From NCBI GenBank assembly GCA_003223515.1, contig QHVI01000062.1, positions 1 to 32,730 of the forward strand: a stretch of 32,730 nucleotides of DNA, written 5' to 3'. Below, one piece after another: positions 15,722-23,183 of this stretch. Within the stretch, counting starts at the first letter, position 1. Each line of letters opens with the position of its first letter. The position numbers were made by a program, and so were the translations under genes. The notes under the pieces were generated by a model. It was not told where the DNA came from. It was given only the letters and a program-made list of their open reading frames with translations, and did no database searches. Source of the DNA: Candidatus Angelobacter sp. Gp1-AA117 (GTDB lineage: Bacteria > Acidobacteriota > Terriglobia > Terriglobales > Acidobacteriaceae).

Positions 15722-16340
15722 TGGTCTCCATGCCCTTCAGTAAGATGTCAACGATCACGTCCGCGAGATTCGAAAGTGGATAATCCCGGTCGCGGTCGGA
15801 AAGAATCCACGAGGTGACCATCTCGTCCACGGCCCCGAAGAAGCAGTTTACCGCTATTTTGACCGGCAATTCGGCACGAAAGACGCCTGCCTCCTGCCCC
15901 TCGCGCAGCACGCCCTTGATCAGGTCGAAATACTCCACCAGCAGGCTATGGGAGAACTGGGCCAGAAATTTGGCGCTGTGTCTCAATTCCGTCTGGAAGA
16001 CAATGGCCATGTTGCGGTTCGACCCGAGGGCCTGCAGATGCAGGAAGGCCATCTTGCGCAGCTTTTCCCGGGGATCGGCCACCTTGCTCAATTCAGTGCG
16101 GGCGCGCCCGATAAAGCCGTGGAAGGCCGAATCGATGGCCGCCATCAGCAGTTCGTCTTTGTTCTTGAAATAAAGATAAATGGTGCCGTCAGCCACCCCG
16201 GCACGGTCCGCGATCTCCGAGACGCGCGAATGGAAAAACCCCTTCTCTGCAATGACTTCGATAGCAGCGTCGAGGATACGCTGATACTTGTCAGAGCCCG
16301 CAGCCGTCGCTTTGGCAGTTGTTTCCGATGATCGTTTCAC
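15702..16340 (-). CDS. TetR family regulator, probable fatty-acid metabolism repressor
   Basis: The 212-residue product has an N-terminal TetR HTH (about 20-66): ILDAAIEVIAEKGFFHSRVS, then EIADRAGVADGTIYLYFKNK, then DELLMAA. The C-terminal helical domain ends in SNLADVIVDILLKGME. The start is GTG at 16340 with no good ribosome site. The gene overlaps the acyl-CoA synthetase gene by 20 bases, so the two form one transcript. By analogy with Bacillus FadR, which is TetR-type and is released by acyl-CoA, it likely represses its own operon. A 16-bp palindrome that overlaps its likely -35 box supports autoregulation (inference). Confidence 0.92.
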   Translation of the reverse strand: MKRSSETTAKATAAGSDKYQRILDAAIEVIAEKGFFHSRVSEIADRAGVADGTIYLYFKNKDELLMAAIDSAFHGFIGRARTELSKVADPREKLRKMAFLHLQALGSNRNMAIVFQTELRHSAKFLAQFSHSLLVEYFDLIKGVLREGQEAGVFRAELPVKIAVNCFFGAVDEMVTSWILSDRDRDYPLSNLADVIVDILLKGMETSAKHGS

Positions 16341-16353
16341 AGGGAAGCAGTTG

Positions 16354-16382
16354 AATTTACTGTCATTTGCATCTTAATGCAA
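16354..16382 (-). promoter_or_regulatory. Candidate promoter and operator of the tetR-acyl-CoA synthetase operon
   Basis: On the minus strand TTGCAT (16382-16377) and TAAATT (16359-16354) are 17 bp apart. The -35 box is half of a perfect palindrome, TTGCAT-CTTA-ATGCAA, at 16367-16382. A second repeat, CTGTCT/AGACAG, lies at 16383-16402. The position fits a TetR autorepression site. Confidence 0.45.
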
Positions 16383-16578
16383 CTGTCTTTGTGACGAGAC
16401 AGCAATCTTCATGATGCAGGTATTCATAAGCCGTTGGCCCTTAGCTCTTGGCTTTTCGGTTTTAGCTTCGCTCTTTATTAGGACAGATACTCAAAGATCA
16501 GCGTCATCAGCGTTGATCAGCGGCAAAATGAATTTGGGGCTGCGCCGACCCGTTTTCACTGCGAAGGCAACAGTCAAA

Positions 16579-16610
16579 GGCTAATGGCTAAAGGCTAATG
16601 GCTAACGGCT
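16579..16610 (+). repeat. GGCTAAN heptamer tandem repeat
   Basis: Four heptamers, GGCTAAT, GGCTAAA, GGCTAAT and GGCTAAC, are followed by a partial GGCT. The array overlaps the 3' end of rdgB: its reverse strand supplies the last residues (VSH) and the TAG stop. A related stretch, TTAGCTCTTGGCTTTT, lies at 16441-16456. Confidence 0.85.
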
Positions 16611-17263
16611 GTCTTCCCGTACCACTCCAGAAACTTTCTGAAAGCCTTGCCGCGATGACTGTAGTTGGCTTTCTGTTCGGCGGTGAGTTCGGCGAAGGTG
16701 ATTCCCAGAGAGGGAAAGAAAAACAATGGATCATACCCAAAGCCATTGCTTCCGCGCGGAGTAGTCAGGAGCCGGCCTTCGACGTCCCCATGGAATGTCT
16801 GCACGGTTTTTCCATCTTTGGCCGCCGCAATTACACAGACGAATCTGCCCGTGCGGGCGTCTGGCGGCAATTGCTCCAGCCGGGTGATGAGAGCGCGGTT
16901 ATTCTCCTGGTCGTTAGAATTCTGGTGCGTGGAGTCGCCATTCACCAGGGCGGCGTAGCGGGCGGAATGTACTCCGGGAGCGCCGTTGAGTGCGTCGACT
17001 GCCAGGCCGGAATCGTCCGCCAGAACCAGTTCTCCGGGAGCAAACCGGCTGTAATGCTCGGCCTTGATGCGGGCATTCTGCTCGAAGGTATCGCCGTCTT
17101 CTATGGCCAGCGGGACACGATCAAAGCCCGGCAGCGGCTCCACGGTGATCCCCAGAGGGGTGGCGGCGCCTCGAAAGTCTCGGAGTTTACCGGGGTTGGA
17201 CGTGGCAATATAAATTCGAAATGCAGGAATCATGCAAGTATCATGATAATCAACGATCTTCAT
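16595..17263 (-). CDS. rdgB: RdgB/HAM1 non-canonical purine NTP pyrophosphatase
   Basis: This enzyme hydrolyses XTP, ITP and dITP to monophosphates, keeping damaged purines out of nucleic acids. The 222-residue product shows the HAM1 motifs: ATSNPGKLRDF at the N-terminus, FEQNARIKAEHYS, LADDSGLAVDALNGAPGVHS, GSNGFGYDPLFF and AELTAEQKANYSHRGKA. Most family members are about 195-205 residues, so ATG 17233 (212 residues, beginning MIPAFRIYIA) may be the true start. Neither start has a ribosome site. The last codons come from a heptamer tandem repeat. A lipoprotein gene is divergent. Confidence 0.95.
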   Translation of the reverse strand: MKIVDYHDTCMIPAFRIYIATSNPGKLRDFRGAATPLGITVEPLPGFDRVPLAIEDGDTFEQNARIKAEHYSRFAPGELVLADDSGLAVDALNGAPGVHSARYAALVNGDSTHQNSNDQENNRALITRLEQLPPDARTGRFVCVIAAAKDGKTVQTFHGDVEGRLLTTPRGSNGFGYDPLFFFPSLGITFAELTAEQKANYSHRGKAFRKFLEWYGKTAVSH

Positions 17264-17284
17264 AAAAGGACGGGGTCCAAAACT

Positions 17285-18331
17285 ATGTTCCGCAGGTTCG
17301 GCCTGGGTTTGTCTTTCCTGGCACTTATTCTTTCAGGATGTGTAATCTCTCCTCGGCGCGACGGCGCCACTGGCGGGGGCGGCGGGGGTGGAACTACCAT
17401 CGGCAAGCTCTACGTGACGAACGACACCGGAAATTCCATTCTTCGTTTTGATAATGCTCTTGCAGCTACAACTACCGGTAACTTAATCCCGGCGGCCACC
17501 ATTCAGGGAGCTGCCACCAACCTGGCAAGACCGCAGGCTATAGTGCTCGATGTCGCTGCAGACCGGTTGTTTGTCGCTGATCTGGGTGGCCCTGCAATCT
17601 TGATCTTCGACAGTGTCAGCACAAAAACTGGAAACGTCGCGCCGACCCGCTCTATCGCTGGTGGAGCAACCAACCTCACCGGCCCGGTGGGGGTGGCATT
17701 GGACCAGACTCGCAATCTGCTCTATGTAGCGGATGGACCTGACGTGCTGGTTTACAGCTCTGCCTCCACTGTCGGCGGCAATGTTGCGCCGGCGCGTACG
17801 ATCACGCCCAGCGCGGGATTCACCTCAGGCATCGGTGGAATTTTTCTGGATTCCGGAGCGGACCGGTTATTTCTCTCAGACCCCGCTACACCCGCCATAG
17901 CTATTTTCGACAATGCCAGCGCTTTGAGTAGCAGCACGGCTGCCTCCCGCACCATCGTCGGCACGAGCACTCAGCTTACCCAGCCCGGCAATTTGATTGT
18001 GGATTCTTCCAATCGTCTGATCGTAAGTAATTTCTCGCCCCCGAGAATCATTATTTTCTCGAATGCCGCTACCACATCCGGTAATGTCTCGCCGGCGGGA
18101 ACGCTCACCAGTACAGACATGACTGGTCCAAACCAGATCACGCTGAATGCGGGCAATGGCGACTTGTATGTCGCCGATCCGTTTGGAGCAAGAGTGCTGG
18201 TCTTCGCCAATGCGGCCACGGCCAATGGAAACGCCTCCGCCACCCGTAACATCAACGGCGCGAATACCGGCTTCGGCGCGGGCGGAACCGTTGCCGGACC
18301 GCGAGGCGTGGCGCTGGACACTACGCGCTAG
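17285..18331 (+). CDS. Lipoprotein with a six-bladed NHL-like beta-propeller
   Basis: The 348-residue protein starts at ATG 17285, since MFRRFG...LALILSGC is a lipoprotein signal with C19 as the lipidated residue. An open frame extends upstream but is antisense to rdgB. A Gly-rich spacer follows the signal. Repeats of about 50 residues have the form GPxGVALDxxxxxLYVAD...IxIFDNA...GNxxPxRTI. The C-terminus stops at GPRGVALDTTR and the N-terminal repeat begins directly with LYVTNDTGNSILRF. The two half-blades would therefore combine to close a six-bladed ring. NHL-type propellers bind proteins or ligands; no catalytic residues are evident. Its stop overlaps the stop of the convergent DUF4337 gene. 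Confidence 0.85.
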   Translation: MFRRFGLGLSFLALILSGCVISPRRDGATGGGGGGGTTIGKLYVTNDTGNSILRFDNALAATTTGNLIPAATIQGAATNLARPQAIVLDVAADRLFVADLGGPAILIFDSVSTKTGNVAPTRSIAGGATNLTGPVGVALDQTRNLLYVADGPDVLVYSSASTVGGNVAPARTITPSAGFTSGIGGIFLDSGADRLFLSDPATPAIAIFDNASALSSSTAASRTIVGTSTQLTQPGNLIVDSSNRLIVSNFSPPRIIIFSNAATTSGNVSPAGTLTSTDMTGPNQITLNAGNGDLYVADPFGARVLVFANAATANGNASATRNINGANTGFGAGGTVAGPRGVALDTTR

Positions 18332-18882
18332 TGAATAAGAAATCCCCAGGCGACAACGGCTAAGCCAATAGCGGTGCTGATGAACGAGAGCCTCCAGTAA
18401 AGTTTACTGGCAGAGAGCAGTGATATGGAGCAGAGCACGATGGAGATTTCCAGGAACAGCTCAGCAGAGTCAAAGTAGCCTGCCTTGCGGCCGGTGAGAA
18501 TGGTTTCTTGATCGCGTTCCCGGGCCCGCTCCTGAATCTTGTCTGCGCCTTCTTTGGCACCAGTGTCTACGGTAGCCGGAGCGCCTTCGCGTTCTATCTT
18601 GGCTCTTTCGGCGAAGTCAGCAGCCAGCTCTTTTCCGTTCGGCATCAATGCCGCAAGTTTTGAATCAGCCGTGTACATATGTACGCGGATGTTCTTGGCT
18701 TGGTAATAGGCCCATTGATCATTGGCATCGCCCTTGAGCACTACCTCTTCGGTATGTGCACGGTGGCTGAGCAACGTAGCTATGGCCAGCAACACCGCCA
18801 CAACCGCCATGGTCAAGCCGATGCCTTTTTCGCCCTGGTGATGGGCATGCTCGATATGTTCGTGTACCTCGTGTTCGCTCAT
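18328..18882 (-). CDS. DUF4337 family membrane protein
   Basis: The 184-residue protein has a His/Glu-rich N-terminus, a first membrane helix (about 22-40), a soluble Lys/Glu/Ala-rich helical region (about 48-125), and two more hydrophobic segments (about 138-158 and 163-182). The segment DQWAYYQAKNIRVHMYTADS and the following charged helix are typical of DUF4337, a family with no known function. AAGGAAAC precedes the ATG. The DUF421 gene ends 15 bp upstream, so the two probably share a transcript. Its TAG overlaps the stop of the convergent lipoprotein gene. Confidence 0.88.
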   Translation of the reverse strand: MSEHEVHEHIEHAHHQGEKGIGLTMAVVAVLLAIATLLSHRAHTEEVVLKGDANDQWAYYQAKNIRVHMYTADSKLAALMPNGKELAADFAERAKIEREGAPATVDTGAKEGADKIQERARERDQETILTGRKAGYFDSAELFLEISIVLCSISLLSASKLYWRLSFISTAIGLAVVAWGFLIH

Positions 18883-18897
18883 AGTTTCCTTCTTGGA

Positions 18898-19416
18898 TTA
18901 TTGCCTGTGAAGAAATTTAAGCCGCTTCTGGGGATGCATGTGGCTGTGCACGTCATCGTATTTCAGCACACTGATGGAGCCATCCACTTCCAGCACCGCC
19001 AGCGCCACGTCATGAATATTCTCAATTCCATGTTCGCGCAAGGCGCGATGAACCTGGTCCAGCGAGATATGTTCCTTGGCGCAATGCGCAGTAACGAGAT
19101 TGCCGTTATGGATCAGCAGCGTGGGCGAGCCTTCAATAAAAGTGCGGAAGCGGCGGTTCAAGCCTGAAACTTCAGCAAACAGGTAATTCAGCAGAAGCAG
19201 CATGAGCGCTGCCGCCGCCCCACCCATCAGGGAAGTATCCGGGCCGGTCATGGCGTTCTGCACCGAGTTGCTGAGCAGTAACAGAAGTGTGAGGTCAAAA
19301 GGCGTCATCTGGCCGACCTCGCGTTTTCCCGTCAGGCGGATGCCTATCAGCACGAGGAGGTAAACGGCCGTGGTGCGCCCTACTATCTCCAGAGCGGTGT
19401 GCCAGCTTGTAAACAT
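18898..19416 (-). CDS. DUF421 (YetF-like) membrane protein
   Basis: The 172-residue protein has three N-terminal hydrophobic segments (about 8-27, 40-55 and 60-82) and a C-terminal cytoplasmic domain. GKREVGQMTPFDLTLLLLLS, followed by NSVQNAM, is the DUF421 signature, and GSPTLLIHNG opens the soluble domain as in Bacillus YetF/YkjA proteins. The family has been linked to spore and membrane physiology in Bacillus, but its role here is unknown. The ribosome site is poor. It is the first gene of a likely pair with the DUF4337 gene 15 bp downstream. Confidence 0.9.
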   Translation of the reverse strand: MFTSWHTALEIVGRTTAVYLLVLIGIRLTGKREVGQMTPFDLTLLLLLSNSVQNAMTGPDTSLMGGAAAALMLLLLNYLFAEVSGLNRRFRTFIEGSPTLLIHNGNLVTAHCAKEHISLDQVHRALREHGIENIHDVALAVLEVDGSISVLKYDDVHSHMHPQKRLKFLHRQ

Positions 19417-19500
19417 TTTCAGGGATTGTAAATTTTAATTGCTGAATTGGAAAATTAAATTTCAGGACAAGGATTTAAGGATTAACCGCTATCTAAGGAT

Positions 19501-19521
19501 GCGAAGGGCAAAGGTAACAAA
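19501..19521 (-). repeat. Fragment of the dispersed TTTGCGTCC-type repeat
   Basis: GCGAAGGGCAAAGGTAACAA matches the reverse-orientation copy at 24862-24882 apart from a small deletion. It lies in the spacer between the DUF421 gene and the next secreted protein gene. Confidence 0.5.
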
Positions 19522-19561
19522 AGTCAATATTTCGTGTAACTTCAACCAAAGGGGTAAAGGG

Positions 19562-20431
19562 TTATTTTCCGGAGGGATTCACCGCCGCCACCGCACGGTC
19601 TTTCTGCCGGAGCATGTCGTAGGCCTGGGAGATGCTCAGATCATCGCGCACGCGTTTGAAGTCGCTCAGAATCTGCTTCTGCTTCACCGTGAGGGTCTTA
19701 AAGATTACGGCGCGTCCCTGCATGTTGAGATCCAGCAGCACCGTGTCCCAGTGGTTCTCGCCCACGTTCTTCTGCACCACTTTGAAGGTGCCGCCTTTAT
19801 CCAGATGGCCGAGGAGCCCCCAGCCGAAGTTCACATCTTCCATGAGTTGGCCTTCGATCATGGCCAGGCGTCCGGCATTGCCATCCACCCAGATCTTGCC
19901 TTTCATAGCGTGATACACGGTCAGTTCGCGGGTGGGCGGCGAGTAGCGAGGATTGGGCAGAAAAGCAAGCCGGGTCAACTCTCCGTCCTGGCCCTCGTAT
20001 TTGAAGATGAACGCGTCAGGAATGGCCTGGAGTAGTTGACGTGCTTTATCTTCATCCTGCTTGGAGCGGCGTTCGCGCTTGGCCCGCTCCTCAGGATCGC
20101 TCACCAGTTTCTTCATACGGTCTTCATCGTTGGAGCGCTGCTCCGGGGTGAGGGGCTGTCCGTTGATCAACAGGGTCTTGGCCAGCGAGCCATCTTTGGT
20201 TTCGATTACCTGGCGGTCCTGCGCGCCCTTTTCATCTTCCTTATGCAGACGATACATCCAGTGAGAGTGATCATCGGCTTCAGCTTTGAGTTCACTCTCA
20301 ACTACCTGGCGTATGAACTGGTTCGGATCACTGGGAAGGGAATTCTGTGCAAAGCAGGCAGGCATCAGCAATGCCATCAGCACTGTTGCCTGCACGAACA
20401 GCTTGACCCTGCACACACTTGTACCAGACAT
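19562..20431 (-). CDS. Conserved secreted protein of unknown function
   Basis: The 289-residue product starts at ATG 20431, which gives a signal peptide (KLFVQATVLMALLMPACFAQ, cut after about residue 28). A longer frame from 20473 would start upstream of the predicted transcription start. The mature part is rich in charged residues: EDEKGAQDRQVIETKDGSLA and a basic stretch PEERAKRERRSKQDEDKAR. A beta-rich half follows with HAMKGKIWVDGNAGRLAMIE and NFGWGLLGHLDKGGTFKVVQ. The layout resembles outer-membrane or periplasmic lipid-binding beta folds, but I do not recognise a family. It sits alone in its strand block, with a good promoter upstream. Confidence 0.75.
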   Translation of the reverse strand: MSGTSVCRVKLFVQATVLMALLMPACFAQNSLPSDPNQFIRQVVESELKAEADDHSHWMYRLHKEDEKGAQDRQVIETKDGSLAKTLLINGQPLTPEQRSNDEDRMKKLVSDPEERAKRERRSKQDEDKARQLLQAIPDAFIFKYEGQDGELTRLAFLPNPRYSPPTRELTVYHAMKGKIWVDGNAGRLAMIEGQLMEDVNFGWGLLGHLDKGGTFKVVQKNVGENHWDTVLLDLNMQGRAVIFKTLTVKQKQILSDFKRVRDDLSISQAYDMLRQKDRAVAAVNPSGK

Positions 20432-20473
20432 ATCTTCTCTGATTAGAATGCGAAAAGCAGCAGCAAGTTGCAT

Positions 20474-20501
20474 TTTATAGGGTGCAGCCGCTCACAGTGA
20501 A
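20474..20501 (-). promoter_or_regulatory. Sigma-70-like promoter of the secreted-protein gene
   Basis: On the minus strand TTCACT (20501-20496) and TATAAA (20479-20474) are 16 bp apart. Transcription would begin near 20467, which supports ATG 20431 over the upstream ATG at 20473. Confidence 0.5.
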
Positions 20502-20872
20502 GTATGTCCCAAAAAGTGCGAGGGCGGCTCACGCCACCCTCGCGCCGACCTCTTCGGAAAAGGCAGTCCCATTGGCTCTTTTTACGCCGCGACCTCGATC
20601 AGAACCGCTGTTCCCCTGGTTTTCGGTTCTTCCGTGCCGCGACATTTCCGTCCCGGTCGACGTGTAACTAAAAAGCAACCATACGGCCAAACTCGGCAGC
20701 CATTCGCATTTTTGTTCTACCGCATAAGTGATTGATAAATAAAGGCATTGGTCGAGATATTCGTATATTTACTTATTGGTAACTATTTAGAGGTTGGTTA
20801 ACATCCCATTTTGAGAATTCAGATGCCACCTGTATGCATTGCGCTGCCGCTCAAGATTCCATCGTAACTTGA
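20502..20872. other. Spacer without a convincing gene; one GC-rich hairpin
   Basis: GCGAGGG (20518-20524) pairs with CCCTCGC (20537-20543), with an inner GGC/GCC pair and a TCAC loop. No T-run follows on either strand. A 61-residue plus frame (20482-20667) and short minus-strand open stretches cross the GC-rich part, but none has a ribosome site or a recognisable motif. The part from about 20670 to 20870 is AT-rich and featureless. Confidence 0.5.
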
Positions 20873-20901
20873 TTGCATAGCTTCAATCGGTTGAGTATAG
20901 T
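20873..20901 (+). promoter_or_regulatory. Sigma-70 promoter of the bactofilin operon
   Basis: TTGCAT (20873-20878) and TATAGT (20896-20901) are exactly 17 bp apart. They lie 24 bp before the bactofilin ATG, giving a very short leader that contains GGAG at a 7-base spacing. Confidence 0.65.
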
Positions 20902-20925
20902 CACGAAAGGAAACGGAGCGAACCC

Positions 20926-21492
20926 ATGTGGAAATCACGACCCGACGAAAATCCTTCTACTCAACCTAAACCAGCCAGCTTACCTGTTACCGCAAGCACG
21001 CCGGCTCCGGTGAATAAACCTGAACCACCTAAGATTGCCGAACCAGTACGGACCGACGTAGCTGCACACATCGGCAAGTCAGTCGTGATCAAAGGCGAGC
21101 TTTCAGGAAACGAAGATCTGTACCTGGATGGCGAGGTGGAAGGCACAGTAGATATGGGGGCGCACAGCCTCATCATCGGCCCGAATGCGCGCATACATGC
21201 CCATATTTCTGCCCGCGAAATAGTGTTGCACGGCAGGGTGGAAGGAAACGTGCGCGGCATGGAGCGGGTCGAATTGAAGAAATCATGCGTGCTGGTGGGC
21301 GACATCTCCACCCAGCGCATCGTAATTGAGGATGGCGCCTTCTTTAAAGGCGCGGTCGATCTGCAGAAAGATGTGAAAGCTGAGCAGAGAAAATCTGCTG
21401 CGGCAGCCGTAAGCTACTCGATAACTCCTTCAACATCGAATATAGTGGAGACACCAGGCAGACAGCAGGCCTCATTCCTGGAACAGAAGTAA
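20926..21492 (+). CDS. Bactofilin (polymer-forming cytoskeletal protein)
   Basis: Bactofilins assemble into filaments that anchor cell-wall or polar machinery at the inner membrane. The 188-residue product has a Pro/Thr-rich N-terminal tail (1-42), a right-handed beta-helix domain (about 44-148), and a short disordered C-terminal tail. Diagnostic rungs are GKSVVIKGELSGNEDLYLDG, GAHSLIIGPNARIHAHISAR, VLHGRVEGNVRG, ELKKSCVLVGDIS and VIEDGAFFKGAVDL. A good promoter and ribosome site precede it. The methyltransferase-like gene begins 22 bp downstream, so the two form an operon. No M23 peptidase, the frequent bactofilin partner, is nearby. Confidence 0.93.
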   Translation: MWKSRPDENPSTQPKPASLPVTASTPAPVNKPEPPKIAEPVRTDVAAHIGKSVVIKGELSGNEDLYLDGEVEGTVDMGAHSLIIGPNARIHAHISAREIVLHGRVEGNVRGMERVELKKSCVLVGDISTQRIVIEDGAFFKGAVDLQKDVKAEQRKSAAAAVSYSITPSTSNIVETPGRQQASFLEQK

Positions 21493-21514
21493 TCAGGAGT
21501 TTTAAGACATATTC

Positions 21515-22159
21515 ATGCGATGGTTTCGTGGAACGACTGACGCGCAGGCCAAACCAGAATCAACCGGCAAGGGCGGCCAGCGGGTCAGCCGTCGCTCCAC
21601 TGGTTTCACGGAATTTATGCGCACCGTGACCGGTACTGAGAACCTGGCGGTGCTTGATCTCGGCCCTACCTCTTCTGCCAACATCTCTTTCCTTACTCAG
21701 TTCGGCGGACGCGTCTATAACGAGGATATTCTCCGCGGCTCACGGGACCGCAGTTATTTCTCAAAGCAGGAAGACGGAACGGAGAAGCTCGACCCGCAGA
21801 AGTTCTTTGCCGAGAACCTGAACCACCAAGAGGGCCTTTTCGACGCAGTGCTCTGCTGGGATGTAGCTGATTACCTCGACGAAACCCTGGTCAAGCCCGC
21901 AGTGGAGCGAATTCACAAGAGCATGAAGCGGAAAGGAGTGCTGCTGGCGTTCTTTCATACCAAGGATGCCGGGCCGGAATCTCCCTATTGCCGTTACCAC
22001 ATCGTGAATAAAGAAACAGTGGAGCTGGAGCCCGGGCCGGACTTTCGTCTGCAGCGCATCTTCAATAATCGTCATGTAGAAAATCTCTTCAAGGAATTTG
22101 CCTCCCTGAAGTTTTTCCTCGGGAAGGACAACATCCGCGAAGTTCTGGTGGTGCGGTAA
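21515..22159 (+). CDS. Methyltransferase-like protein with altered SAM loop
   Basis: The 214-residue product has the strand order of a class I methyltransferase. LAVLDLGPTSSANISFL stands where motif I is expected, FDAVLCWDVADYLDE fits motif IV, and MKRKGVLLAFFHT the following strand. The glycine loop reads LGPTSSA rather than GxGxG, so SAM binding is uncertain. AGGAG lies 15 bases before the ATG, an unusually long spacing, but an in-frame TAA rules out a start further upstream. The tight link to the bactofilin suggests work on the cell envelope or on bactofilin itself (inference). A catalytically inactive regulator is an alternative. Confidence 0.75.
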   Translation: MRWFRGTTDAQAKPESTGKGGQRVSRRSTGFTEFMRTVTGTENLAVLDLGPTSSANISFLTQFGGRVYNEDILRGSRDRSYFSKQEDGTEKLDPQKFFAENLNHQEGLFDAVLCWDVADYLDETLVKPAVERIHKSMKRKGVLLAFFHTKDAGPESPYCRYHIVNKETVELEPGPDFRLQRIFNNRHVENLFKEFASLKFFLGKDNIREVLVVR

Positions 22160-22480
22160 TCCGGCTCGAGTGCTTTCCTACCCTGTAAAATCTTCCTACC
22201 GCCCTTTTCCAGTAGGTAATTTTGTTCTTAAATGTGGTATCCGAATGCTCACAAGTTGCTGCTGGTTTATCCCTCTGCTCTGAAAATTCAGACTCGTTTC
22301 CTGAGAAGAATCAGAGTGTCTCCGGTAACTGATTGAAATCTATGGGTTTACTTCTTTTAAGAAATTCTTTACAGACTCTACGGTTTTTGGGCAACTGGAT
22401 TGCAATTATGGAAAGCATTCAAGGTCGAGAAGTGACGGCCAAAAGACCCTAAGCCCCAGGCGGCAAGAAAGAGGTAGATC
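22160..22480. other. 321-bp spacer between the methyltransferase-like and sigma genes
   Basis: A short inverted repeat, CCTAC/GTAGG, around 22197-22217 is followed by TAATTTTG and may be a weak terminator for the upstream operon. The rest is AT-rich and could hold the sigma-gene promoter. I found no -35/-10 pair with good spacing and no riboswitch I recognise. Confidence 0.4.
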
Positions 22481-22993
22481 ATGGCAAGCAACGTACAGAG
22501 CGCGATAAACAGCTTAATGGCATACATTCCGGGAGTTGAAAGCAACGCACGTTACAGCGAGATCTACGAGGCAAACTGCCACAAAATTTACTCCCTGGCT
22601 TTCTGGATGACGGACAATGAACTGGCAGCAGAAGAGTTGAGCTCCAACACCTTCCTGCGCGCCTTTGCCAATGTTGCAGAGCCGACGACCGAACAGATCG
22701 ACCGCGCTTTCCTGGCAGAAATTCGCGAACTTACCGCAATCGGTAGCCTGACTCTGAATTGTGCCACCTCTCCGGAGACCCAGAATATTTACGGCACTAT
22801 TAAACGCATTCATCTGGAACGCGCGCTTGTGCAGCTTCCAGCCACAGAAAAATTGGTCTTCCTTCTGCACGATGTTGAAGGGTACAAGCATGAGCGGATC
22901 GCCCGCTTGCTGGGCCTGACCGAAGAAGAGTCCAGAACGGGACTTCATCAGGCGCGTGTTCAGATCAGAAATCTTGTTGCTCAGATGTCATAG
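22481..22993 (+). CDS. ECF-type RNA polymerase sigma factor
   Basis: The 170-residue product has the two-domain ECF layout. Sigma-2 lies at about 24-64 (YSEIYEANCHKIYSLAFWMT, AAEELSSNTFLRAFAN). Sigma-4 lies at about 113-168 (LERALVQLPATEKLVFLLHD, then VEGYKHERIARLLGLTEEES, ending QARVQIRNLV). It would direct polymerase to a stress or envelope regulon. GAGGTAGATC precedes the ATG. No anti-sigma gene is adjacent, which is unusual for this class. A strong terminator follows 30 bp after the stop. Confidence 0.88.
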   Translation: MASNVQSAINSLMAYIPGVESNARYSEIYEANCHKIYSLAFWMTDNELAAEELSSNTFLRAFANVAEPTTEQIDRAFLAEIRELTAIGSLTLNCATSPETQNIYGTIKRIHLERALVQLPATEKLVFLLHDVEGYKHERIARLLGLTEEESRTGLHQARVQIRNLVAQMS

Positions 22994-23022
22994 TGGTTCC
23001 ATCTCCTCTCTCCTTATTCTTC

Positions 23023-23053
23023 AGCCCCTCGCAAAACACGAGGGGCTTTTTTT
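23023..23053 (+). terminator. Intrinsic terminator after the sigma factor gene
   Basis: AGCCCCTCG (23023-23031) pairs perfectly with CGAGGGGCT (23039-23047) across loop CAAAACA, followed by a run of seven T. Confidence 0.93.
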
Positions 23054-23066
23054 GTTTATTTATGTT

Positions 23067-23092
23067 AAGTTTCGAGAAACGCGAAACTTTTC
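23067..23092 (+). other. Perfect 8-bp hairpin between two terminators
   Basis: AAGTTTCG (23067-23074) pairs with CGAAACTT (23082-23089) across loop AGAAACG, then TTCC. It could be part of a small RNA ending at the 23141 terminator. Confidence 0.4.
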
Positions 23093-23140
23093 CAGATTTA
23101 TCTCGTCTATCTATTTAACTAACATACGCAGTACCCCCAC

Positions 23141-23183
23141 GTGGGCGTCGCCCCTTGATACCGACGCCCACTTTCTTTTTTCT
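23141..23183 (+). terminator. Second intrinsic terminator with no gene in front
   Basis: GTGGGCGTCG (23141-23150) pairs perfectly with CGACGCCCAC (23162-23171) over 10 bp, with an 11-base loop and the tail TTTCTTTTTTCT. No ORF lies between the first terminator and this one, so it may end a short RNA or back up the first. Confidence 0.75.

Noticed and set aside
16598-17284. Upstream extension of the lipoprotein frame
   Set aside because: It is antisense to rdgB, whose motifs are complete. The lipoprotein signal begins at 17285.
20482-20667. 61-residue frame in the long spacer before the bactofilin
   Set aside because: No ribosome site, crosses a hairpin, and the residue pattern is not protein-like.
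22430-22480. Possible riboswitch before the sigma factor gene
   Set aside because: A few short motifs recall cyclic-di-GMP aptamers, but the conserved core and pairing could not be found.
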